From positions 62,001 through 126,000 of the forward strand of contig JAIQGK010000002.1 of NCBI GenBank assembly GCA_020072645.1: a stretch of DNA of 64,000 bases, in the 5' to 3' direction. A program made the position numbers and the translations under genes. Source of the DNA: Terriglobia bacterium (GTDB lineage Bacteria > Acidobacteriota > Terriglobia > Terriglobales > Acidobacteriaceae). Below the pieces are notes generated by a model. It was not told the DNA's origin and ran no database searches. It worked only from the letters and a program-made list of their open reading frames with translations. Below are positions 10,801 to 20,662 of the stretch, piece after piece. Numbering within the stretch: the stretch's first letter is position 1; every line of letters begins with the position of its first letter.

Positions 10801-11264
10801 CTAGCGATGAAGGACAGGAAGGCGGCGCGAACGGCACCGCAACCAACGCTAGCTACAAACCAGTATTGGAGGAGGCGAAGGCGCTGGACAAGAAAATTGC
10901 ATCCATCCAGGAGCCGCTCTACAACAATGACATTCAGCCCGGCAGCCAGGATGATATCCACTATCTGCAACGCTTCCAGAACCGCCTGCAAGGGGTCATG
11001 CGCGGCGTAATGGGTGGGCCAGGAGAAGCACCGAGCCCGTTGCTGGTGACGGAAGCGGCCGAGGTCCGCAAAGAACTGGAAACTCAACTGGCGCAGGTGA
11101 ACACGTTCCTGACCACCGAAGTCACCGCTTTCAACAAGAACGCAGCGGAGCATGGTTCCAGCACGCTGTTTGCGGGCGGCCCGATCCAGATCAAGCCGGG
11201 TGCAGGGGCGGCATCGAGCGCCAGCACCGGCAATCAGGACGAAGAGCAGGACGATCAGGACTAG
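7842..11264 (+). CDS. Giant secreted VPS10/sortilin-like beta-propeller protein (first copy)
   Basis: A 1140-residue exported protein (signal peptide residues 1-24, ends LLVAQ). Asp-box/BNR repeats of the S-x-D-x-G-x-x-W type recur from about residue 110 to 760, for example TQDGGLSW, TTDGGKTW, STDGGNTW, THDGGKTW and SSDDGAHW. They build the ten-bladed propeller of VPS10/sortilin-type domains. The last 350 residues carry an Ig/FlgD-like segment (GQVVRTMYG) and a helical C-terminal tail. Such proteins are annotated as glycosyl hydrolases in Acidobacteriota, but no catalytic acids can be assigned. A low-complexity linker rich in Lys/Asp follows the signal peptide. It shares architecture with the gene at 12299-15484. 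A strong intrinsic terminator follows. Confidence 0.85.
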   Translation: MKTLLKMIFVLVLALCIPALLVAQSKTGDRTKKNSSGNAQKPVANSDKKTSDDADKEAKSTTPTKLEDNKSKDPLENVKFRNLGPAVGGGRVTSVVGIPGKPNVYYVGAAGGGVFMTQDGGLSWKAIFEKEPTASIGAIAIAPSNPNLIWVGTGEKNIRNDVITGKGVFFSPDAGTTWKHMGLRDAGQISNIAIDPRDPNTVFVGVLGHAWGPNADRGVFRTTDGGKTWQKVLFIDEDTGASSLIMDPGNPMVLFAGMWRVRRYPWALESGGTSGGIFRSTDGGNTWKKLTEGLPTEPTGRIGLGAAPSNPRHVYALVENKKGTLYDTNDLGDHWKMVSNNHNLAARGFYFSELMVAPNDESKVYFMSFNVMLSEDGGKTARNTTPRVHVDHHALWIDPENPNRIINGNDGGVYISGDAGKMWRYLDNLPIEQFYSVADDDETPYNLCGGLQDNNGWCGPSNSLSRGGISGFEWYTVTGGDGEYVVPARGKGTHVVYTDSQNGSIQRVSNETGMSNFIRPYLQGVQSMKPSDLKYRFNWTSPIAVSMTNPNEVYLGGNVLFHSTDGGKTWNPISPDLTRNDKTKQQSSGGPIWFDLSGAETVGAILSMSISPVDPKTIWVGTDDGLAQVTRDGGQNWTNATANIANLPQWGRLQQVEASPNDANTAYIAVDFHEVENNKPYVYKTHDGGKTWTSIAAGLPQDDPARVIREDPNKKGFLVLGTDTSLFYSSDDGAHWTQIKSNFPTASVYDIKFIKKSHDLVVATHGRGLFVMDDITPLEESGAELARSDFHLFPLSPAVNWHNWSKHGFASGGYVAPNPMSGAVITYWLPNEIKENAGGPSRRRPNGETAVKITVTDSSGQVVRTMYGPTKYGLNRVAWNLRYDGPKKLNFLPPPEGLNDQDFFFDPSIGPNALPGTYKVAVTVHGKTETQTVDVQTDPRFKFDAEGMRAQLKLGLELRDEVSALHEALNRLNGLHKQITSLQELLASDEGQEGGANGTATNASYKPVLEEAKALDKKIASIQEPLYNNDIQPGSQDDIHYLQRFQNRLQGVMRGVMGGPGEAPSPLLVTEAAEVRKELETQLAQVNTFLTTEVTAFNKNAAEHGSSTLFAGGPIQIKPGAGAASSASTGNQDEEQDDQD

Positions 11265-11287
11265 CGCGGTTTGACGCGATTCCAGGG

Positions 11288-11316
11288 GCGCGGCCCGCAA
11301 GGGCCGCGCATTTTTT
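11288..11316 (+). terminator. Rho-independent terminator after first VPS10-like gene
   Basis: A perfect 9-bp GC-rich stem (11288-11296 with 11301-11309) closes a GCAA tetraloop and is followed by A and six T. It ends the transcript of 7842-11264. Confidence 0.9.
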
Positions 11317-11484
11317 CGATTTGCCAGTAAAGTACGCAGGAATTGGCCTAATCATTCGGAGAAACACGCGCCTTCGATGAAGCTGGCTAACGAAGGCAGC
11401 TCCTGCGCGTCTAAACGAGTTTCACCACACAAACCCAGCGCGTCAGAAAAAGCCCGACCCCAAAGAACCTCAAGGAGCAATCAA

Positions 11485-12255
11485 GTGAGCGTACTACGCA
11501 GCATTTTGGCAAGCCTCGTCTGTTTTATCGCATTGAACGGTTACGCCCAGACTGCCGAGGAACTGGTGGCGAAAAATCTGCAAGCCAAGGGCGGAGTGGA
11601 GAAGATCAAGGCGATTAAATCACTCCGCATGATCGGTGATTTTGATGCTGGAGGTTTTAAGGCCACCGTGGGAGAACTAAGCAAGCGCCCGGACATGGTG
11701 AAAGAAACCTTTACCCTCCAGGGAATGACCCAGATTCAGGCATATGACGGGTCGAGCGGCTGGCAGATCTCGCCGTTTGGCGGCCGCAAGGACCCGGAGA
11801 TGCTGGGTGAGGACGACGTCCGCGGGCTGGCCGAGGACGCTGATTTTGACGGACCGCTGGTGGACGCCGCGGCCAAAGGCAACAAGATCGAATATATGGG
11901 CCACGACCAGGTGGATGGCGATGACGCATACAAATTGAAAGTCACGCTGAAGAACGGCGACGTCTTTTACTACTTCCTGGATCCGGACACATACATTGAG
12001 ATCCAGATTGAAAAGCAGCAGTTCATCCGCGGCTCAGTGCGTGAAAGCATAACCATGCTGGGATCGTACAAGCCGGTGAATGGCGTAATGTATCCGTTTT
12101 TCATTGAGAGCGGGCCCAAGAACAGTCCGGAACGTCGCGGAAAAATCACGGTAACCAGGATGGAAGCGAATGTGCCCATTGAGGACCTCGAGTTCAAGAT
12201 GCCCGCGGCTCCTGCCGCTTCGCCGGCCACCAAGCCAGCACCGAAACAAAAATGA
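11485..12255 (+). CDS. Exported outer-membrane lipoprotein-sorting-like protein
   Basis: A 256-residue protein. The GTG at 11485 is preferred over the in-frame ATG at 11377 because AAGGAG precedes it by 8 bp and it starts a proper signal peptide (about 22 residues, ends NGYAQ); the extra 36 codons upstream look non-coding. The mature protein begins with TAEELVAKNLQAKGG and has the ligand-binding half-barrel pattern of the LolA/LolB-like 'outer membrane lipoprotein-sorting protein' family. No lipobox cysteine is present. A proline/alanine/lysine tail ends the protein. It sits between the two VPS10-like genes on the same strand, so it may assist or belong to their export/assembly, but this is inference. 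Confidence 0.72.
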   Translation: MSVLRSILASLVCFIALNGYAQTAEELVAKNLQAKGGVEKIKAIKSLRMIGDFDAGGFKATVGELSKRPDMVKETFTLQGMTQIQAYDGSSGWQISPFGGRKDPEMLGEDDVRGLAEDADFDGPLVDAAAKGNKIEYMGHDQVDGDDAYKLKVTLKNGDVFYYFLDPDTYIEIQIEKQQFIRGSVRESITMLGSYKPVNGVMYPFFIESGPKNSPERRGKITVTRMEANVPIEDLEFKMPAAPAASPATKPAPKQK

Positions 12256-12298
12256 GCGCTTACTTTTACTGTAACGATATATTGAGAGGAATTTCATA

Positions 12299-15200
12299 AT
12301 GATGATTGCCCGCTATCGCCTGTCCCTTGTGCGCTCGATCGCTGTGCTTATTCTCTTGTGTGCGTTCTGCATGATGGCCGCGGCCCAGACGCCCGCGCCG
12401 GTGAGATACGATTCCGGCACCATCTCCGGATTGGCGGCAAGAAACATTGGCTCAGCCACCATGGGCGGACGGATTTCCGCCATTGAGGCCGTGGATGAAA
12501 ACGGCAAGATCACCGTCTTTGTGGGATCAGCCAGTGGAGGCGTATGGAAGTCCATCAATGGCGCCACAACTTTCAAACCGGTGTTTGACCGTGAACCTGT
12601 ACAGTCGATTGGAGCCGTGGCCATTGATCCTTCCAATCATAAAAATGTCTGGGTGGGAACGGGCGAAACCTGGACCAGAAACAGCGTTTCCATTGGCAAC
12701 GGGATTTACAAATCGACCGATGGCGGCGAGAACTGGACCAACATGGGATTGAAAGACTCAGAACGCATCGCGCGCATCCTGGTTGATCCCAAAGACAGCA
12801 ACACGGTTTACGCTTGCGCCACCGGTCACTTGTGGAATGACAATGATGAGCGTGGCGTCTATAGGACCACGGATGGCGGCGCGAATTGGAAAAAAGTTCT
12901 GGCCGGCGCCAATGGCTCGACCGGCTGCGGGATGCTGACTTCCAATTCGCAGGAGCCGAAAACGATTTACGCGTCCATGTGGGACTTCCGCCGCCAGGGA
13001 TGGACATTTCGCTCTGGTGGTCCGGGCAGCGGATTGTTCAAGAGCACAGATGGTGGAGACCACTGGACGGAAATCGCACCCAGCAACAGCCAGGGACTAC
13101 CGGAAAAGCCCTACGGAAGAATTGCGCTGGCAGTAGCTCCGTCCAAGCCAAACGTTGTTTACGCCATGATCGAATCAAAGCAGAGCGCGCTGTACCGCTC
13201 AGACGATGCGGGCAAAAGCTGGAAAAAGATGGATGCCAGCCAGTACATGGTGTGGCGGCCCTTTTATTTTGCCAACCTGATTGTCGACCCCAAGAATGAA
13301 AACAAGGTCTTTAAGGTAGACCTGCTGCTGCTGGTCAGCGTGGATGGCGGACGCAGCTTCAGTTCAACAGCAAACACGCACAGCGACAACCACGCCGTGT
13401 GGATTGACCCAAGCAATACCAACCTGGTTTATGACGGTGATGACGGCGGATTCTGGAGCAGCACTGACGGCGGCACCCGTTGGGCACGCGCATGGAACCT
13501 GCCAACCGCGCAGTTCTATCACGTAAGCGTTGACAATGCGAACCCATACCACGTTTACGGTGGACTGCAGGACAACAGCACATGGGTGGGAGATTCATCC
13601 TACCCTGGCGGCATCAGCAATTCGCGCTGGGAAAACGTTTATGGCGGCGACGGCTTCTGGGCATTTGAAGACCCGTCTGATCCGGACTACATCTACGCGG
13701 AGTCGCAGGGCGGAGAAATCGGAAGAGTCAATCGGCACACGTTGAGCGGTCAGGGCATCAAGCCCCAGCCGCAATACAACGAAAAGAAGCTGCGCTTCAA
13801 CTGGAACACGCCGATCCACATGAGCCCGAATGAAAAAGGGACAATCTATATTGGCGCGCAGTTCCTCTTCCGCTCGCGTGACCACGGCGTTTCATGGGAA
13901 CGCATTTCACCTGACCTTTCCACCAACGATCCGGAGAAGCAGAAGCAGGAGGAGTCCGGCGGCATTACCGTGGACAACTCTGCGGCTGAGATGCACACGT
14001 CAATCTATTCAATCAGCGAGTCGCCAAAAAATGGCCAGTTGATCTGGGTGGGCACCGACGACGGCAACCTGCAGATTACGCGCGATGGCGGAAAGCACTG
14101 GACGAACGTGGTGGACAAAGTCCCGAACCTGGGCAAGAACTCATGGGTATCCACGGTGACTGCCAGCCGATTCAATGAAGGCACCGCATATGCCACGTTT
14201 GATCGCCACACGTTTGGCGACATGAAGCCCTACCTTTACAAGACAACCGACTTCGGCAATACGTGGACTCCGCTCGTGAACGACGCCAGCGGCGTAACTG
14301 GATATGCGCACGTCATTACGGAAGACACAGTCGACTCCAATCTGCTATTCCTGGGAACCGAGTTTGGCTTGTGGATCTCCATTGATGGAGGCAAGCAGTG
14401 GGCGCAATACAAGGGCAGCGGATTCCCTGCCGTGGCAGTGCGCGACATTGTGGTTCAGCCCCGCGAATCTGATCTGGTATTGGCCACGCACGGGCGCGGC
14501 ATATGGATCATTGATGACATTTCATCGTTGCGTGCTCTCACGCCGGATTTGATGGCCCAAGACGCTGTCCTGTTGGATTCCACCAGTGTTCAGTACCTGA
14601 CTTCCAACGGCGGCTGGCCGGAAGGCGATGCCACATTCTCCGGTCAAAGCCGCACACAGGACGCTTTCATCACCTACTACCAGAAGACCCGGCATATTTT
14701 TGGCGACATGAAGATTGAAATTATCGATCCGGACGGAAAGGTGATGGATACCGTTGCGGGCAGCAAGCATCGCGGCATCAATCGGGCAACATGGTCAATG
14801 CGGTTGAAACCGCCAACCGTTCCGCCCGCAGCCAGCGCTGCATTCGGCGCTTCTACGGGACCGCGCGTCCTGCCGGGAACCTACACCGTAAAAATGACCA
14901 AGGGCGATAAGGTTTACACGTCAAAGCTCAAACTGGTGCTGGATCCGCGCGCGCCCTATAACGAACAGGACCGCCGCCAGCAATTTGATCTGGTGATGAA
15001 ACTTTACAACATGATGGGACGCATGAGCTTTGCCGTGGATTCCATGGTGAACCTGCGCGATGCTGCCAATGCACGCGCAGCTAAATTGCCGGCCAATGAC
15101 CCCTTGCGCAAGAATGTGCAGGAGCTATCGCAACAGGCTGATGCATTGCGCTCCAAGATTGTGGCAACCAAGGAAGGCGGCGCAATCACGGGTGAAGAGC

Positions 15201-15484
15201 GAATCCGCGAATACGTGACAAACGTTTACAGCGACGTGAACAGCTATGACGGCAAGCCCACCAATTCGCAAATCGAGCGGACCGATGGGCTGGGCCGAGA
15301 ATTGGATGACGTTATTAAAGAATTAGATCAACTTACAACCAGACAGCTGCCGGCCATCAATTCTGGACTGCAAAAGAAGAAGCTGGAGCCCATCCAGCCT
15401 CTGACGCAGCAGCAATGGGAGAAAATGCACCAGGGAAACACTGGCTCGCAGCCGGGAATGATGGGGATGCGAGACCGCGACTAG
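12299..15484 (+). CDS. Giant secreted VPS10/sortilin-like beta-propeller protein (second copy)
   Basis: A 1061-residue exported protein with a signal peptide (residues 1-30, ends MMAAAQ) and GAGAGGAATT as ribosome-binding site. Like the protein at 7842-11264 it has recurring Asp-boxes (KSTDGGENW, TTDGGANW, KSTDGGDHW, RSDDAGKSW, TRDGGKHW). It also has the same central signature, VWIDPSNTNLVYDGDDGG here and LWIDPENPNRIINGNDGG in the first copy, and a similar C-terminal helical region. The two proteins are diverged paralogues and not a recent duplication. Binding of a secreted peptide or polysaccharide is plausible from the fold; catalytic function is unproven. It is separated from the LolA-like gene by 43 bp and ends at a terminator. 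Confidence 0.85.
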   Translation: MMIARYRLSLVRSIAVLILLCAFCMMAAAQTPAPVRYDSGTISGLAARNIGSATMGGRISAIEAVDENGKITVFVGSASGGVWKSINGATTFKPVFDREPVQSIGAVAIDPSNHKNVWVGTGETWTRNSVSIGNGIYKSTDGGENWTNMGLKDSERIARILVDPKDSNTVYACATGHLWNDNDERGVYRTTDGGANWKKVLAGANGSTGCGMLTSNSQEPKTIYASMWDFRRQGWTFRSGGPGSGLFKSTDGGDHWTEIAPSNSQGLPEKPYGRIALAVAPSKPNVVYAMIESKQSALYRSDDAGKSWKKMDASQYMVWRPFYFANLIVDPKNENKVFKVDLLLLVSVDGGRSFSSTANTHSDNHAVWIDPSNTNLVYDGDDGGFWSSTDGGTRWARAWNLPTAQFYHVSVDNANPYHVYGGLQDNSTWVGDSSYPGGISNSRWENVYGGDGFWAFEDPSDPDYIYAESQGGEIGRVNRHTLSGQGIKPQPQYNEKKLRFNWNTPIHMSPNEKGTIYIGAQFLFRSRDHGVSWERISPDLSTNDPEKQKQEESGGITVDNSAAEMHTSIYSISESPKNGQLIWVGTDDGNLQITRDGGKHWTNVVDKVPNLGKNSWVSTVTASRFNEGTAYATFDRHTFGDMKPYLYKTTDFGNTWTPLVNDASGVTGYAHVITEDTVDSNLLFLGTEFGLWISIDGGKQWAQYKGSGFPAVAVRDIVVQPRESDLVLATHGRGIWIIDDISSLRALTPDLMAQDAVLLDSTSVQYLTSNGGWPEGDATFSGQSRTQDAFITYYQKTRHIFGDMKIEIIDPDGKVMDTVAGSKHRGINRATWSMRLKPPTVPPAASAAFGASTGPRVLPGTYTVKMTKGDKVYTSKLKLVLDPRAPYNEQDRRQQFDLVMKLYNMMGRMSFAVDSMVNLRDAANARAAKLPANDPLRKNVQELSQQADALRSKIVATKEGGAITGEERIREYVTNVYSDVNSYDGKPTNSQIERTDGLGRELDDVIKELDQLTTRQLPAINSGLQKKKLEPIQPLTQQQWEKMHQGNTGSQPGMMGMRDRD

Positions 15485-15499
15485 CGACGATGCCAAGAG

Positions 15500-15528
15500 G
15501 AGGAGTTCCGTCACGGAGCTCCTCTTTT

Positions 15529-15530
<2 letters not shown>
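15500..15530 (+). terminator. Rho-independent terminator after second VPS10-like gene
   Basis: An 11-bp stem (15500-15510 with 15514-15524, one T-G wobble) with a TCA loop is followed by six T. It overlaps the last bases of the convergent enolase gene. On the opposite strand no U-tract follows the hairpin, so it mainly serves the plus strand. Confidence 0.85.
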
Positions 15531-16944
<1,414 letters not shown>

Positions 16945-16978
16945 TTATGGTGAAAGTTTACTTCAGGAGATCATTCCC

Positions 16979-17278
16979 ATGACAATTCAGCAGCAGCCCA
17001 ACATCCGCCTGGTCAACGCGCCCGATTACCGCGATACCTACGCCAACTCAATACAAATCCGCGTCAGCGTGTGGGACTTTCTGCTGGTTTTTGGCCGCTT
17101 GCAGCCTGTGACGGCGCAAGAGGTCGAAGTGCAGAATTTTCAGGGCATCTACCTGAGTCCGCAACAGGCCAAGGCGTTGTTGACCATCCTGGAGCAGAAT
17201 GTACGCCAGTATGAAGGCACGTTCGGCGAAATCAAGCTCGATCCCAATATCACGGCGCAGCAAAGCCAAATCAACTAG
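16979..17278 (+). CDS. DUF3467 protein
   Basis: A 99-residue cytoplasmic protein. The ATG at 16979 follows CAGGAGATC, so the in-frame start 34 codons upstream is rejected. It matches the DUF3467 family throughout: an early NSIQIRVSVWDFLLVFG segment and a C-terminal ISLxxxxAKxLxxxLxxN-type stretch, here YLSPQQAKALLTILEQNV. The family has no established biochemical role. It is next to, but divergent from, eno, and 27 bp before the GT39-like gene. Confidence 0.85.
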   Translation: MTIQQQPNIRLVNAPDYRDTYANSIQIRVSVWDFLLVFGRLQPVTAQEVEVQNFQGIYLSPQQAKALLTILEQNVRQYEGTFGEIKLDPNITAQQSQIN

Positions 17279-17305
17279 CGCAGCTTCCTGTGAGAATCTT
17301 AGCCA

Positions 17306-18874
17306 TTGATCACGCCACGAACTAACGAACTGCCGGAATTCTCGTTCCGGCGTCTTTACCCGCTGATCTTTGTCATCATTTTTTTGCTGCACGCTCCGCT
17401 TTTGCGGCTTCCCTTTTTCTGGGACGAAGCCGGCTTCTATGTTCCTGCCGCTTACGATCTGGCGCATTCTCACAGTGTGATCGCCAAGACCACGCTTGAT
17501 ACAGGACATCCGCCACTCTCCGCGGCATATCTTGCGTTGTGGTTCACTATCAGCGGCTGGAAACCCGCTATAGCGCGCGTGGCCATGCTGCTGCTTGCCG
17601 CCTTTGCGCTGACTAATGTCTTTCTGCTCACGCGCAAGCTTGTTGGTACTGGCGTTGCTGTGGCCACGACTATCGCCACCGCCGTTTACCCGATCTTTTT
17701 TGTGCAGAGCTCTTTGACGCACGCCGATCTTATGGCTGCTGCATTCACGCTTTGGGGAATCCGGCTTCATATCGAAGATCGAATATGGCCCAGTCAGCTT
17801 GCATTTTGCCTGGCTGTCTTGAGCAAAGAGACTGCGGCGATCACGCCGCTTGCCTTTGCGCTTTGGGAAATCTTGTCTCGTCGCGATGACAGCGGTCGAA
17901 GCCGCTTCCAGCGCGCTGCGATTGCACTCATTCCAGTTCTTCCCTTGCTGGGCTGGCTGGCTTATCACCATCATGCCACCGGAAGATTTTTTGGCAATGC
18001 CGATTTCTATCAGTACAACGTGACCCAGACACTCAGCCCGCTGCGGTTTGTTTTAGCGCTGGTGCAACGCGTCTGGCATCTCTTTGGCACCATGAACATG
18101 TTGGCGCTTACCGCAGCCACGGCGGTCGCAATGTTCTTTCCGCCGGTTATTGATTCAACCGGCGATTCCACCGTCGTGCGTCCGCGCATCGCCGTACCGG
18201 TACAACTCCAGTTCGGATTGATCATGCTGGCGCATCTACTCGCGTTTTCATTGCTTGGCGGTGCGCTGCTTACTCGCTATTTATTGCCCGTTTATCCGCT
18301 GGTAATCATGCTCGGCATGTCAACTCTGCACCGGCGCATCAGTCGATGGGAATGGCCGGCAGCCTTGATGGTGATTGTCTTCGTGCTGGGATTATTTTTC
18401 GATCCGCCTTACCGCTTTGCGCCGGAAGACAACCTAACTTACAAAGACTTCGTCGATCTCCACTTTAAGGCTGCAAAGTTTCTGGAAGAGCACGAGCAGA
18501 ATTCCACAATCCTCACCGCTTGGCCGGCCACCGACGAACTTACTCGTCCCTACCTGGGCTACGTGAAGCAATCATTTCCATTTGTTCAAGTACAGGATTT
18601 TACCGTTGAGGAAATAATCAAAGCGCGGCAGATGCGGCCAAAATATCAGGTGGCCTATTTATTTTCCACCAAAGTTGACGTGCCGCCGTTCATCCGTTCA
18701 GAACGATGGGAGAGACTCAACCGGCGTTTCTTCGGCTCTCATGTCGATGTGTCTCCAGAGTTAGCTGCGGAATTCCTTCACGGAAAAATCGTGTTTCTGG
18801 CGCGAAGCAAAGCCGAGTGGGTGGCAATTCTGGAGATGGACCAGCCATCTTCGGTGGCATCAGCCGCTGAGTAA
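17306..18874 (+). CDS. GT39/ArnT-like integral membrane glycosyltransferase
   Basis: A 522-residue multi-spanning protein with about nine to ten hydrophobic helices in the first 370 residues and a soluble C-terminal portion. It starts with TTG at 17306; no ATG or GTG with a better context lies nearby. The first extracytoplasmic loop contains FFWDEAGFY, which matches the conserved Asp-Glu catalytic pair of polyprenyl-phosphate-dependent GT-C enzymes (PMT/ArnT, GT39/83). The usual job is transfer of a sugar from a lipid-phosphate donor to protein or glycolipid on the periplasmic side. Donor and acceptor are unknown. Confidence 0.78.
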   Translation: MITPRTNELPEFSFRRLYPLIFVIIFLLHAPLLRLPFFWDEAGFYVPAAYDLAHSHSVIAKTTLDTGHPPLSAAYLALWFTISGWKPAIARVAMLLLAAFALTNVFLLTRKLVGTGVAVATTIATAVYPIFFVQSSLTHADLMAAAFTLWGIRLHIEDRIWPSQLAFCLAVLSKETAAITPLAFALWEILSRRDDSGRSRFQRAAIALIPVLPLLGWLAYHHHATGRFFGNADFYQYNVTQTLSPLRFVLALVQRVWHLFGTMNMLALTAATAVAMFFPPVIDSTGDSTVVRPRIAVPVQLQFGLIMLAHLLAFSLLGGALLTRYLLPVYPLVIMLGMSTLHRRISRWEWPAALMVIVFVLGLFFDPPYRFAPEDNLTYKDFVDLHFKAAKFLEEHEQNSTILTAWPATDELTRPYLGYVKQSFPFVQVQDFTVEEIIKARQMRPKYQVAYLFSTKVDVPPFIRSERWERLNRRFFGSHVDVSPELAAEFLHGKIVFLARSKAEWVAILEMDQPSSVASAAE

Positions 18875-18999
18875 GACCTTGATCGACACAAAACCGATGC
18901 AGCGGTGAAACTACCTCATCCGAATATCGCAGCAGCTCTCGCAGCAGAGCCACACGAACAAGCACAGCCTCCCGGAAGAAAGGCTGCTTGCATCAATAG

Positions 19000-19107
19000 C
19001 TATGAAAGTATCCTGGCAACCACCGCAGGTATGTTTGCGTTGTACCAGAAATAAGCAAACACCAGTCCCACCGACTCAATCACCCGAAACCGCCACTGCC
19101 GTTTCAT
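19000..19107 (-). CDS. Possible 35-residue membrane peptide
   Basis: A small frame from the ATG at 19107 to a TAG at 19000, preceded by GAGGT 8 bp upstream. It encodes a basic N-terminus (MKRQWRFR) followed by one hydrophobic segment of about 20 residues. It starts 22 bp after the zinc-ribbon-like gene on the same strand, which suggests a two-gene transcript. Codon evidence is too short to prove it, and I recognise no family. Confidence 0.35.
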   Translation of the reverse strand: MKRQWRFRVIESVGLVFAYFWYNANIPAVVARILS

Positions 19108-19129
19108 GACCCTTTACCTCTCCCGCTTC

Positions 19130-19360
19130 TTAGCCTCTGGCCTCAACTTCCACACGTGCATGGGCAAAAGGCTGTTTCTCAATGGGGGAGAGAACTCGCA
19201 TCTTTTTCCAGTCGTAAGCAAACTCGGTACCACAGTCGAGACACACCACATACGTTCCGGTGAGCGTGGCGGCCTCGCAGCGGCGCTGTCCAGGCTTGCT
19301 GGTCTGGGGAAAGCTGATTCGTTTATGCCAGCATCCGAACAAAGCGTCAAAAATCTTCAC
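19130..19360 (-). CDS. Small conserved zinc-ribbon-like protein
   Basis: A 76-residue protein that starts with GTG at 19360 directly behind GGGAGGAG. It begins MKIFDALFGCWHKRISFP, and a second pair of cysteines occurs in VVCLDCGTEFAYDW. The C-x-H ... C-x-x-C arrangement suggests a small metal-binding fold. Proteins with the YVVCLDCG-x-x-F-x-YDW pattern are, as I recall, widespread uncharacterised Acidobacteriota proteins. No function can be assigned. Confidence 0.65.
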   Translation of the reverse strand: MKIFDALFGCWHKRISFPQTSKPGQRRCEAATLTGTYVVCLDCGTEFAYDWKKMRVLSPIEKQPFAHARVEVEARG

Positions 19361-19750
19361 AAACTCCTCCCGGCTGTTGCATCAAGCTATTCACTCTTAC
19401 AGCCTCGCGTCTACCTGGGGTCGTCTTCAGGATCATCAAGCCCTTCAGGCCCGAGACCTTCGTTACTGTAAGTAGTGGTCTCTGCCTCGATTTCGTTTCA
19501 CTTGATTTCCACATCCCAATGACACAAATTGTCATTAGTTTGTATTACGAACATCGCTTTCAATACGTTGAACGCAGGTATTCTGGATTTGTTGCATTAA
19601 GTTTCGTTGTCGGCGCAGGTACTTCAGCTTGGCGATCTTAGGAATCAATGGGTTAAAACGCGAAAAAGAGTTTCGATTTTGGATGCCCCAACACTCTCAT
19701 CCCGGGCGTTCTGCACTAAGCGTGGCCGATTGATAAAATTATCCTGACCC
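19361..19750. other. Intergenic region, 390 bp, divergent promoters
   Basis: No coding frame with a ribosome-binding site or family similarity is visible here. The stretch is AT-richer than its surroundings around 19500-19640 and must hold the promoters of the zinc-ribbon-like gene (minus) and of the propeller-domain gene at 19751 (plus). No clear -35/-10 pair or palindrome stood out. Confidence 0.5.
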
Positions 19751-20647
19751 ATGGAAACCATCGATCCCAACGCCATAGGACGCCGATCAAAAGACGCCAG
19801 CCGCCCCTGGACTTGGTCCATTGCCATGTATTCCGGTCCATCGCCGTTGCGCATGGCGGCTGCTCCCGGCGCTTCCAACCCTGTCATTTCCGCCGCCGAC
19901 GTCAGAGATGTTCCCGCGCGCTTTGTCGCTGATCCGTTCATGGTCAATGTTGACGGCCTTTGGCACATGTTTTTTGAGGTCTTAAACAACCAGTCCAATA
20001 AGGGCGATATTGGCCGCGCCACCAGCCGCGACGGTCTAACCTGGCGCTACGAGCGAATCGTCCTGCAGGAGCCGTTTCATCTTTCGTATCCATACGTGTT
20101 CCGCTGGAACAACGATTTCTATATGACGCCGGAAACGCTCGGCGCCAACGCTGTTCGTCTTTATCGGGCCACGTCATTCCCTGATCAATGGGCCTTGGTC
20201 AAAGACCTGATTCCCGGCCCGCACGCTGACCCTTCAATCTTCCAGCACGGCGGAAAATGGTGGCTCTTTACCTGTCCAACTCCTCACAAGCATGACACGC
20301 TCGCTCTTTATTCAGCCGACGGTCCCGCGTCCACATGGACCGAACATCCTTCCAGCCCCATCATCTCTGGCAATAAAAGCATCGCCCGGCCCGGCGGTCG
20401 CGTGCTCGACTATGATGGTCGCCTTCTTCGCTTTACCCAGGATTGCTATCCCACTTACGGCAAACAGGTGAGAGCTTTTGAGATCACAGAACTCACCCCG
20501 ACAACTTACAAGGAGCATGAGGTACAAGAGTCGCCTATCCTCGTACCCGACGGCAGTTCATGGAACGCTTCCGGCATGCACCATATTGATGCGCATCGCG
20601 TTGGCGAGAAATGGCTGGCCTGTGTCGATGGGCTCGTCGATTTCTAG
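19751..20647 (+). CDS. GH43-like five-bladed propeller protein (glucosamine IPC transferase N-terminal-like)
   Basis: A 298-residue protein without an obvious signal peptide. It resembles the propeller found at the N-terminus of glucosamine inositolphosphorylceramide transferase 1 and in bacterial 'family 43 glycosylhydrolase-like' proteins. Key features are ADPFMVNVDGLWHMFFE (the catalytic-type Asp of GH32/43 folds near residue 60), HLSYPYVFRWNNDFYMTPE and HADPSIFQHGGKWWLFT. It could act on a glycan during surface polysaccharide synthesis, but activity is not assignable. No Shine-Dalgarno is visible before the ATG, so the start is uncertain. Confidence 0.7.
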   Translation: METIDPNAIGRRSKDASRPWTWSIAMYSGPSPLRMAAAPGASNPVISAADVRDVPARFVADPFMVNVDGLWHMFFEVLNNQSNKGDIGRATSRDGLTWRYERIVLQEPFHLSYPYVFRWNNDFYMTPETLGANAVRLYRATSFPDQWALVKDLIPGPHADPSIFQHGGKWWLFTCPTPHKHDTLALYSADGPASTWTEHPSSPIISGNKSIARPGGRVLDYDGRLLRFTQDCYPTYGKQVRAFEITELTPTTYKEHEVQESPILVPDGSSWNASGMHHIDAHRVGEKWLACVDGLVDF

Positions 20648-20662
20648 CGTCACACGAATCGG

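Noticed and set aside
17048-17974. A 308-codon minus-strand frame
   Set aside because: It runs across the DUF3467 and GT39-like genes in antisense and resembles no protein.
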